A stretch of 14,248 nucleotides of DNA from Comamonadaceae bacterium (lineage in GTDB: Bacteria; Pseudomonadota; Gammaproteobacteria; Burkholderiales; Burkholderiaceae_C), in contig CANJXV010000034.1 in assembly GCA_947478935.1 (NCBI GenBank), forward strand, positions 1 through 14,248, in the 5' to 3' direction. The position numbers and the translations under genes were made by a program. Of the stretch, positions 1 through 6,135 are shown one piece after another. The number at the start of each line of letters is the position of its first letter. The first letter of the stretch is position 1. The notes beneath the pieces were generated by a model that saw nothing but the letters and a program-made list of their open reading frames with translations, was not told the DNA's origin and made no database searches.

Positions 1-852
1 CATGTGATTGTGTTGCGTGGCGCGGGCGATGCGTTTTGCGCCGGCTATGACCTGAAACACTATGCCGAGGGCGACCCCACCAACGTCATCACGCAGCCCA
101 TGCCCTGGGACCCGATGATTGACTACAAATTCATGAAGCGCAACACCGAAGACTTTATGAGTTTGTGGCGTTCGTACAAGCCCACGATCGCGCGTGTACA
201 TGGGTTTGCGGCGGCAGGCGGTAGCGACATTGCCAGTTGCTGCGACTTCATCGTGATGGAAGATAAAGCGCGCATTGGCTACATGCCGGTGCGTGTGTGG
301 GGATGCCCCAGCCCTGCGATGTGGGTCTATCGGCTGGGCGCGATGCGCGCCAAGCGCATGATGCTGACTGGCGATTTGATCGACGGCAAGCAGGCTTTTG
401 AATGGGGCTTGGCAACCGACGTGGCGCCCCTTGCCAGACTTGATGCCGTTGTGCAGCAGTTGGCCGAGCGCATGGCCGGTGTGCCGAAAAACCAGTTGAT
501 GATGAACAAGCTAGTGATCAATCAGGCTATAGATGCCATGGGCCTGGAGCAGACACAAATGTTTGCCAATGTGTTTGACGGCATCACCCGCCATTCACCC
601 GAGGGTTTGTGGTTTAAGCGCTATGCGCAAACCTTTGGTTTCCCCGCGGCAGTGGAGTGGCGCGACAGCGGACGCCCTTTGCCCGAGCCCGGTCCGGGCG
701 ATTTCGGTGATGCATTCATGGACCCACCAGCTAAGGATGCAAGGTCGCTTTGGTCGCGGGATGTCAGCGGCAAACGGGCGGCGAAGTCCCCGAAAAAAGA
801 AAAATCCAAGGCCAAGGAAAAGACCAAGCGTAAGGCTGCGAAAGGCGTTTAG
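1..852 (+). CDS. Crotonase (enoyl-CoA hydratase/isomerase) family protein, 5' end cut off by the window
   Basis: The reading frame is open from base 1. Its first visible residues, H-V-I-V-L-R-G-A-G-D-A-F-C-A-G-Y-D-L, match the oxyanion-hole strand that normally lies about 50 residues inside a crotonase, so the GTG at position 4 is not the start. Crotonases bind acyl-CoA thioesters and stabilise an enolate. The second oxyanion element (HGFAAAGGSDIA) and the following CDFIV strand are present near visible residues 67-85. Against canonical hydratase the first catalytic Glu is Asp (about residue 76) and the second falls on Pro/Val (about 96), so simple hydration of enoyl-CoA is doubtful. The last 30 or so residues are a Lys/Arg-rich tail beyond the usual fold. 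The gene converges on the next one, with 24 bp between stops and no clear terminator. Family is certain; substrate is unknown. Confidence 0.88.
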   Translation, partial: HVIVLRGAGDAFCAGYDLKHYAEGDPTNVITQPMPWDPMIDYKFMKRNTEDFMSLWRSYKPTIARVHGFAAAGGSDIASCCDFIVMEDKARIGYMPVRVWGCPSPAMWVYRLGAMRAKRMMLTGDLIDGKQAFEWGLATDVAPLARLDAVVQQLAERMAGVPKNQLMMNKLVINQAIDAMGLEQTQMFANVFDGITRHSPEGLWFKRYAQTFGFPAAVEWRDSGRPLPEPGPGDFGDAFMDPPAKDARSLWSRDVSGKRAAKSPKKEKSKAKEKTKRKAAKGV

Positions 853-876
853 CGCATAGATTCCGGGGCTCAAGCT

Positions 877-2541
877 TCAGGGTTTGGGCCCCACGCGTTT
901 GGAAGGCAGCGTCGCCTCTAGCGTGGGCAAATCGACCATCAGGGGCGTGCCTGGCACAGTGCAGCCGGTATCGCAGCATTTGCCCGGTTGGCGGTTTTGG
1001 GTGATGGGGCGTGCCGGGTCGTGTGGTGCGGGGGCGGCAGAGCCGTCAGCGGCAATACCGCGCTCGAGCAAGCGTTCCACCAACTCCACTTTGGAGCCTA
1101 TGGGGTAGTTGCGGTAAATCTCTTGCTTCATGGCCGCAGGCGAGCCGCCGCCGTGCAGGCTGATGACCGAATACCAGCCACCCTGGTAACCGGCGGTCAG
1201 GTCTTCGATAAAGCGCGCGGTTTGTATGCGCTGCTCGTAAGGCACGTCCGGGTTGGCACGCAGCACCTCACTGAGCTTGGCACCCGTCTCGGGGTTATGG
1301 TCTTCGTCCGGGCCAGGTAGGGTGACGATCAGCCCGCCGCTAACGTAGTGGGCGATGCGGTGCATGTCATAGATTTTGGTCGCCAGCAGGAGTTTGCCGA
1401 TATTGGAGAACACCGCATCGGGTACAAAGCTGTGGCTGTGCGGGTCTTCTTTGCCATACACGCTAGCGGCCACGCCGCAGGCGTAAAAGCTTTCGGTGAT
1501 GGTAATCAGCTCCACCATTTGTTCACGCAAATGGCTTTCCTGGCCGGGGTCAAAGCCATTGGCCTCGCACATCAATGCGCCTGCGCCAATCAGTAAATCG
1601 CCAAAACCGGCGCGCGCGCCGATGCAGGTATGGCGATGGTGGGTGGCGTAGCTGTAGGTCAAATAGCCGGAGTGTTCCCATTCGCCCGCGTAAAACACGG
1701 TTTCCATAGGCACAAAGACGTTGTCAAACAGGCATACCGCCGTGCTTTGGCCATATTTGCTGCTGAATAAGGCGGCGCCGTGTTCGGGCTCGCCGGGCCT
1801 GCCGGCGGGGCGGGCGATGATGGTTAGTCCCGGTGCATCAATCGGCACGGCGCAGCAGACCGCAAAGTCGGCGTCGGCCTGGCCCATGTTGCGGCAGGGC
1901 ATCACCAGTAGTTCATGCATGTAGGGCGCGCCAGTGACGATGGCTTTGGTGCCAGAAATGAGGATGCCATGCTGCCCGTTGTGCTTGGCGTGGTAGTCCA
2001 CGATATGGACATAGCTGTCCCTGTTGCCTTGCTGGTGCGGGCGCAGTCCCCGGTCGCCTTTGGCATCGGTCATGGCAACGCCCAGTGTCAGGTCTTGGTC
2101 TTGCACGCGGTGCATATAGTTTAGAAAACGCGCGCTGTGTTCGGTGCTGCCTTTGGCGTCATCGATGCGGGCGCTGACCTGACCGATGGCGTTGAGCGCG
2201 TCATGCGTCAGGTAGCGCTGGGCACAACCCGTTTCCTGGCACACCAGGCGAACGGCTTCTAATTTGTTAAGCAGGTCACCGGCGCTGGTGTTGATATGGG
2301 TGAGCCGGTTGACCGTTTTGCCGCTGCTTTGCTGCACTGCGGTCATCAGCTTGGCGTACTGGGCTTTAAGCGCATAGTCATAAGTCAGCGCGATGGCATT
2401 CATGCCCGGTGCAAAACCGGGTTCATCCACCACGGATTCGACCAAATGGCCGTCCAAAAAAACCCGAGGGCGGTAGCGGCGCAGTGATTCGCGGTATTCA
2501 TCGCCGCTCATCATCAGCGAGGCGGGTGCGGGCATATTCAT
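877..2541 (-). CDS. 4-hydroxyphenylacetate 3-hydroxylase / 4-hydroxybutyryl-CoA dehydratase superfamily protein, lacking the usual cluster ligands
   Basis: 554 residues from the chosen start. The protein follows the flavin-binding acyl-CoA-dehydrogenase-like fold of HpaB and AbfD. Landmarks are TKAIVTGAPYMHE (198-210), LFDNVFVP (271-278), HHRHTCIGARAGFGD (301-315) and SLHGGGSP (461-468). Overall order and spacing resemble AbfD (4-hydroxybutyryl-CoA dehydratase / vinylacetyl-CoA isomerase) more than oxygenase HpaB. By alignment from memory, AbfD cluster ligands C99 and H292 are kept (C106, H302), but C103 is Tyr110 and C299 is Ala309. Catalytic E257 and E455 appear as Thr and Ile. About 60 extra C-terminal residues include C522, C523 and C527. 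The reading frame stays open to 2637, but that would run into dnaX; ATG at 2541 has GGAG 7 bases upstream. A flavin monooxygenase or a non-dehydratase acyl-CoA enzyme are both possible; the substrate is not visible. Confidence 0.85.
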   Translation of the reverse strand: MNMPAPASLMMSGDEYRESLRRYRPRVFLDGHLVESVVDEPGFAPGMNAIALTYDYALKAQYAKLMTAVQQSSGKTVNRLTHINTSAGDLLNKLEAVRLVCQETGCAQRYLTHDALNAIGQVSARIDDAKGSTEHSARFLNYMHRVQDQDLTLGVAMTDAKGDRGLRPHQQGNRDSYVHIVDYHAKHNGQHGILISGTKAIVTGAPYMHELLVMPCRNMGQADADFAVCCAVPIDAPGLTIIARPAGRPGEPEHGAALFSSKYGQSTAVCLFDNVFVPMETVFYAGEWEHSGYLTYSYATHHRHTCIGARAGFGDLLIGAGALMCEANGFDPGQESHLREQMVELITITESFYACGVAASVYGKEDPHSHSFVPDAVFSNIGKLLLATKIYDMHRIAHYVSGGLIVTLPGPDEDHNPETGAKLSEVLRANPDVPYEQRIQTARFIEDLTAGYQGGWYSVISLHGGGSPAAMKQEIYRNYPIGSKVELVERLLERGIAADGSAAPAPHDPARPITQNRQPGKCCDTGCTVPGTPLMVDLPTLEATLPSKRVGPKP

Positions 2542-2548
2542 GGCGTGG

Positions 2549-2552
2549 CTCC
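2549..2552 (-). promoter_or_regulatory. Ribosome binding site fixing the start of the HpaB/AbfD-like gene
   Basis: On the minus strand GGAG lies 7 bases before the ATG at 2541. The longer frame opening at 2637 has no such site and would overlap the first codons of dnaX, so this site decides the start. Confidence 0.6.
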
Positions 2553-2579
2553 GTATTTCATAGGATGCAATATAACGGA

Positions 2580-2608
2580 TTGACACAGTCTGGCAGCGTA
2601 AGCATGTC
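2580..2608 (+). promoter_or_regulatory. Possible dnaX promoter (perfect -35, poor -10)
   Basis: A consensus -35 hexamer TTGACA is at 2580-2585, about 50 bp before dnaX in the 94-bp divergent intergenic region (2542-2635). At 17-18 bp spacing there is only CATGTC/ATGTCA, a weak -10. On the opposite strand a TATATT -10-like hexamer (2569-2574) could serve the divergent gene, without a good -35. The assignment is tentative. Confidence 0.25.
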
Positions 2609-2635
2609 AGGGCGGGGCCGCCGTAGAATCCCGCC

Positions 2636-4648
2636 ATGTCTTATCTGGTTCTTGCCCGCAAATACCGACCGCGCAATTTTGCGGAAATGGTGGGCCAGGG
2701 CCATGTGGTGCAAGCCCTAGGTAATGCGCTCTCTACGCAACGGCTGCACCACGCTTATCTTTTTACGGGAACGCGGGGTGTGGGCAAAACTACGGTTTCG
2801 CGCATCCTGGCCAAATCTCTCAATTGCCAGGGGGCGGACGGGCAGGGCGGCATTACCGCCACCCCTTGCGGCGTCTGCCAGGCTTGTTCCGACATCGATG
2901 CGGGTCGCTTTGTCGATTACACCGAGCTAGACGCAGCGTCCAATCGGGGCGTAGATGAGGTACAGGCGCTGCTAGAACAAGCCGTTTATAAGCCCGTGCA
3001 AGGGCGCTTCAAGGTCTTCATGATCGACGAGGTGCATATGCTCACGGGGCATGCGTTTAACGCCATGCTCAAGACACTGGAAGAGCCCCCGGATTACCTG
3101 AAATTTGTGTTGGCCACTACCGACCCGCAAAAAGTGCCGGTAACGGTGCTCTCGCGTTGCCTGCAATTTAATTTGCGGCCCATGGCGCCACAAACTATTT
3201 TTGATCATTTGGAGCAGGTGCTGGGCGCAGAACAGGTGGCCTTTGACAAGCCTTCTTTGCATTTGCTGGCGCGTGCGGCGCGCGGCTCTATGCGCGACGC
3301 ATTAAGCCTGAGCGACCAGGCCATCGCGTTTGGCGCCGGTCAGGTGTCCGAGGCCACGGTGCGGCAAATGCTGGGCAGTGTGGATCGGTCTTATGTGTTT
3401 GCCTTGATCGAAGCGCTGGCCCTTAGTGAAGGGCGCAAAGTGGTGGAAACCGTGGAAAGTCTGCGCTTGCAAGGCCTGAACGCCGCTTCGGCGCTGGAGG
3501 AAATGGCCAGCGTTTTGCACCGAATGGCGGTTTATCAATCTATGGGTGAGGCCGCTACGACTGACAGTAGCGACCCGCAGGAGGCGGACATGGCCCGCCT
3601 GGCCATCTTGCTGCCCGCCGATGAAACCCAGTTGCTCTACAGCATTTGCCTGCACGGTCGGGGTGATTTAGGCCTGGCGCCGGATGAATATGCCGCGCTG
3701 ACGATGGTGCTGTTGCGTTTGCTAGCTTTCAAGCCCGTTGACGCAACATTGCAGGCCGGGCCACGGGCGGCGGAAAAAAAAAGCCTGCAATCCACGCCTG
3801 AGCGAGTAATCGCCCTTGATTCTGACTCCCGACGCGTTGCAGCGCCCACGCCTGCGCTAACAACGCCATTGCCATCGCTTGGCGGGGCACAAGGGCTCCA
3901 ATCCCCAAACCCGCTATTGGGGCAAGCCAACAGCCCTGGCGCCGCCGCCAGCTTGACCGATATTGCCAGCACCAGTACTGCCGCCACGCCTAGCGCTAAG
4001 CCTGAGGCTACCGCTTACTCTTTTCCTGCCGTTGAGTTGCCGCCGGGTCAATTGCTGGCGGTCCATGACCAGGACGCACACCATGGCGCCGATCTGGACC
4101 ACGCTAAGCCAGCGCACGTTTCTCAGCCATCCCTCGCTCCATCGCAGTCGCAGTCCACAGAAAAAAGCGGCGCCTCGCACCGCGTGGTGGGGGTGCCGAT
4201 GCGGGTACAGCAGGAAAGCCGCCTGGACCAGACGCAAAGTCGCTCGGTGGTCGGCTTTGCAGAAAGTGAGCACGGGGCTTTTTGGCATGAAACCGTGCAG
4301 TCCCTGGTACAGGCGCAGGCGGTTAACGCGTTGGCGCGCGAGTTGGCTTTGCAATCGCAGCTGATCGGGCGCGACGAAGATCAGTGGATTTTGCGGGTCG
4401 AGAGCGAGTCGCTCAACCAGGCGGGTAGCCGCGATCGGCTCAGCCAAGCGCTGCAAGACGCAGGCTTTGCGGTTGCGCTGGCAGTAGAGGTGGGGCGCGT
4501 CAGCGACAGCCCGGCGCGTCGCAATGCCAGTGCTAGCGCCGAGCGCCAGCAGGCGGCCGAGAGCATCATCCACGGTAACCCCTTGGTCCAAAGCTGGATG
4601 CGCGACTTTGGGGCGAAAATTGTTCCCGGTAGCATCCGGCCTTTGTAG
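2636..4648 (+). CDS. dnaX: DNA polymerase III subunits tau (full length) and probably gamma
   Basis: A 670-residue clamp-loader ATPase that loads the beta sliding clamp and, as tau, tethers polymerase core and DnaB helicase. The N-terminus MSYLVLARKYRP is canonical. Walker A is GTRGVGKT (45-52). The zinc module uses C64, C78, C81 and C84. Walker B is DEVH (131-134), sensor 1 is at TT161-162, and the arginine-finger SRC is at 173-175. Domain III ends near residue 375. A low-complexity Pro/Ala/Ser/Gln linker (about 380-540) then leads to the tau-specific C-terminal domain. Codons 380-382 lie in a run of nine A where slippage would give a protein of about 388-390 residues equivalent to gamma. 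There is no strong ribosome site before the ATG. It is the first gene of a dnaX-ybaB-recR cluster. Confidence 0.97.
   Translation: MSYLVLARKYRPRNFAEMVGQGHVVQALGNALSTQRLHHAYLFTGTRGVGKTTVSRILAKSLNCQGADGQGGITATPCGVCQACSDIDAGRFVDYTELDAASNRGVDEVQALLEQAVYKPVQGRFKVFMIDEVHMLTGHAFNAMLKTLEEPPDYLKFVLATTDPQKVPVTVLSRCLQFNLRPMAPQTIFDHLEQVLGAEQVAFDKPSLHLLARAARGSMRDALSLSDQAIAFGAGQVSEATVRQMLGSVDRSYVFALIEALALSEGRKVVETVESLRLQGLNAASALEEMASVLHRMAVYQSMGEAATTDSSDPQEADMARLAILLPADETQLLYSICLHGRGDLGLAPDEYAALTMVLLRLLAFKPVDATLQAGPRAAEKKSLQSTPERVIALDSDSRRVAAPTPALTTPLPSLGGAQGLQSPNPLLGQANSPGAAASLTDIASTSTAATPSAKPEATAYSFPAVELPPGQLLAVHDQDAHHGADLDHAKPAHVSQPSLAPSQSQSTEKSGASHRVVGVPMRVQQESRLDQTQSRSVVGFAESEHGAFWHETVQSLVQAQAVNALARELALQSQLIGRDEDQWILRVESESLNQAGSRDRLSQALQDAGFAVALAVEVGRVSDSPARRNASASAERQQAAESIIHGNPLVQSWMRDFGAKIVPGSIRPL
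3748..3809 (+). other. Probable dnaX slippage site: A9 run inside a 9-bp inverted repeat, with stops in both alternative frames
   Basis: Nine consecutive A occupy 3774-3782, read in frame as GAA AAA AAA AGC. Moving one base back gives K-P-A-I-H-A then TGA (3799-3801), a product of 388 residues. Moving one base forward gives eight codons then TAA (3807-3809), a product of 390 residues. Both end just after domain III, where gamma ends in other bacteria. Known dnaX genes make gamma by ribosomal -1 frameshifting at A-AAA-AAG (E. coli) or transcriptional slippage on an A9 run (Thermus). A perfect inverted repeat, ATTGCAGGC (3748-3756) and GCCTGCAAT (3783-3791), encloses the run, its right arm starting directly after the last A. 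Function is inferred from position and precedent. Confidence 0.7.
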
Positions 4649-4713
4649 CGCATGCGCACCCCTCCATCGCATGACTTCTTTCGGTTTTTACTGCACACCT
4701 ATAAGGAAATTTG

Positions 4714-5037
4714 ATGTTCAATAAAGGACAACTCGCCGGCCTGATGAAGCAGGCGCAGGCTATGCAAGACAACGTGAAAAAAGCCCAGGACGAGTTGGGC
4801 CTTATTGAAGTCAGTGGCGAGTCCGGTTCCGGTCTGGTCAAGGTCACCATGACATGTAAGCACGAGGTCAAACGCATCACCATTGACCCGAGCCTGCTGG
4901 CCGACGATAAAGACATGCTGGAAGACCTGGTCGCTGCAGCTTTCAACGCGGCGTTGCGTGTGGCTGAGGAGACCTCGGCACAGAAGATGGCCAAGATCAC
5001 TGCTGGCCTGCCGCCAGGCATGAAGCTTCCGTTTTAA
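4714..5037 (+). CDS. ybaB: YbaB/EbfC family nucleoid-associated protein
   Basis: A 107-residue small DNA-binding protein that forms dimers and coats DNA. The fingerprints are FNKGQLAGLMKQAQAMQDNVKKAQ at the start, a central KVTMTCKHEVKRITIDPSLL strand region, and the GLPPGMKLPF C-terminus typical of the family. E. coli YbaB has 109 residues. ATG at 4714 was chosen over the TTG at 4711 because AAGGA (4703-4707) sits 6 bases upstream. It lies between dnaX and recR, the conserved bacterial arrangement; the 65-bp dnaX-ybaB gap shows no terminator, so the three genes are probably co-transcribed. Confidence 0.96.
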   Translation: MFNKGQLAGLMKQAQAMQDNVKKAQDELGLIEVSGESGSGLVKVTMTCKHEVKRITIDPSLLADDKDMLEDLVAAAFNAALRVAEETSAQKMAKITAGLPPGMKLPF

Positions 5038-5071
5038 AGCGTTATGCCATTGCAAACAAGGGCATGGCGCC

Positions 5072-5662
5072 ATGTCTGACGCGCATGCGCTGGACGCACT
5101 GATTCAGGCCTTGCGGCGTCTGCCCGGCGTGGGCATCAAATCGGCACAGCGCATGGCCTTTCATTTGCTGCAACGCGACCGGCCTGGTGCGCAGGCCTTG
5201 GCGCGCGCTTTGCAAGAGGCTAGCGATAACGTGCGCCATTGCGAACGCTGCCACACTTTTACCCAGGACCAGGTGTGCGCCACCTGCCTGGACACCCGGC
5301 GCGACCATACGCAGTTGTGTGTAGTGGAGACGCCCGCCGACCAAGCGGCCATGGAACGCACGGGCGCCTACCGAGGCCTTTACTTTGTGTTGATGGGCAA
5401 ACTCAGTCCGCTCGATGGCATCGGCCCGCATGAATTGGGTTTGGATAAATTATTTGTGCGCGCTTGCGACGGCATTGTGCGCGAGGTGATTTTGGCGACC
5501 AACTTCACTGCGGAGGGCGAGGCCACTGCCCACGTGATTGCCGAAGGTTTGCGCGCCAAGGGCCTCAATCCGACGCGCCTGGCGCGCGGTGTGCCGGTGG
5601 GTAGTGAGCTGGAATATGTGGACTTGGGCACGATTGCCCATGCTTTGGTGGATCGGCGCTAA
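5072..5662 (+). CDS. recR: Recombination mediator protein RecR
   Basis: A 196-residue protein, close to the E. coli length of 201. RecR works with RecO (and RecF) to load RecA on SSB-coated single-stranded DNA at gaps. A helix-hairpin-helix (RRLPGVGIKSAQRMAFHLL, about 15-33) is followed by a C4 zinc finger (C57, C60, C69, C72). A Toprim domain comes next (LCVVETPAD from about 92, then GLYFVLMGKLSPLDGIGP). The C-terminal GVPVGSELEYVDLGTIAHAL segment is the Walker-B-like family signature. AAGGG (5058-5062) lies 9 bases before the ATG. The stop codon TAA is the loop of the terminator described separately. It is third in the dnaX-ybaB-recR cluster, 34 bp after ybaB. Confidence 0.97.
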   Translation: MSDAHALDALIQALRRLPGVGIKSAQRMAFHLLQRDRPGAQALARALQEASDNVRHCERCHTFTQDQVCATCLDTRRDHTQLCVVETPADQAAMERTGAYRGLYFVLMGKLSPLDGIGPHELGLDKLFVRACDGIVREVILATNFTAEGEATAHVIAEGLRAKGLNPTRLARGVPVGSELEYVDLGTIAHALVDRR

Positions 5663-5682
5663 GCGCTGGTTTTTATTTTTTT
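5652..5682 (+). terminator. Intrinsic terminator overlapping the end of recR
   Basis: The left arm ATCGGCGC (5652-5659) pairs with the right arm GCGCTGGT (5663-5670), counting G-U pairs, around a three-base loop that is the recR TAA stop. A T-rich tract (5671-5682, one A) follows at once. It would end the dnaX-ybaB-recR transcript. The tract abuts the ribosome site of the next gene, so that gene depends on read-through or on a promoter inside recR. Confidence 0.75.
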
Positions 5683-5692
5683 AGGGGGATAT

Positions 5693-6112
5693 ATGACAGC
5701 TTTTACTTTTTCTGTGTTGCATTGGTGTGTGCTTTTGGCTGCGATCATGCCCATACTTTGTGCTGGTATGGCCAAGTCGAGTGGCTTTGGCAAGCCGGTG
5801 CAGGAAGGCGGCTATGACAACGCCATGCCGCGTCTGTGGTTGGCAGGCCAAACCGGTTGGCGTGCGCGGGCCAATGCAGCGCAGTCCAATTGTTTTGAAT
5901 CCCTGCCGTTTTTCATTGGCGCAGTAGCTCTGGCGCAGCATGCAGGCGCGGACGCTGCGCGCTTGGATATGCTGGCCCTGATCTTTGTGGCTCTGCGGCT
6001 GGTGTATGTCGCTTTGTATGTCACCGACCAAGCCAATGCGCGCAGCCTGGCTTGGGCCTTGGCACTAGCCACCAACATCGCGATTCTTTTTTCTGGCGCA
6101 ACTGGCGCTTAA
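5693..6112 (+). CDS. MAPEG family small integral membrane protein
   Basis: 139 residues with four hydrophobic segments, roughly 5-25, 65-83, 91-112 and 117-135. The stretch RANAAQSNCFESLPFF (about 58-73) is the MAPEG signature (Arg-Ala, Asn, Glu and Pro at the conserved places); eukaryotic members are microsomal glutathione transferases and leukotriene C4 synthase. Bacterial members are of unknown function; a glutathione-linked or membrane stress role is only suggested. AGGGGG (5683-5688) lies 4 bases before the ATG and directly after the recR terminator tract. The gene converges on mltD with 23 bp between stops. Confidence 0.87.
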   Translation: MTAFTFSVLHWCVLLAAIMPILCAGMAKSSGFGKPVQEGGYDNAMPRLWLAGQTGWRARANAAQSNCFESLPFFIGAVALAQHAGADAARLDMLALIFVALRLVYVALYVTDQANARSLAWALALATNIAILFSGATGA

Positions 6113-6135
6113 AAAGACTTCGGCGCGGCGCACGC

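Noticed and set aside
865..892. GGGGC/GCCCC inverted repeat between the crotonase and the AbfD-like gene as a shared terminator.
   Set aside because: Only a 5-bp stem with an 18-base loop and no T or A tract on either side.
2542..2637. N-terminal extension of the AbfD-like protein starting at 2637.
   Set aside because: It would overlap the dnaX start, has no family similarity and no ribosome site, while ATG 2541 has GGAG.
3841..3858. AGCGC/GCGCT hairpin downstream of the dnaX A9 run, as a possible frameshift stimulator.
   Set aside because: It is about 58 bases past the run with only a 5-bp stem; stimulatory hairpins lie within about 5-10 bases.
3914..4672. A 252-codon frame on the minus strand opposite the dnaX 3' half.
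   Set aside because: It is antisense to the certain tau coding sequence, has no family motif, and its Arg/Leu/His-rich composition is what the opposite strand of such a gene gives.
4648..5090. The 10-base palindrome GCGCATGCGC occurs twice, after dnaX (4648-4657) and at the start of recR (5081-5090), flanking ybaB.
   Set aside because: In GC-rich DNA with many GCGC words this is easily chance, and the second copy is inside recR coding sequence (DAHAL).
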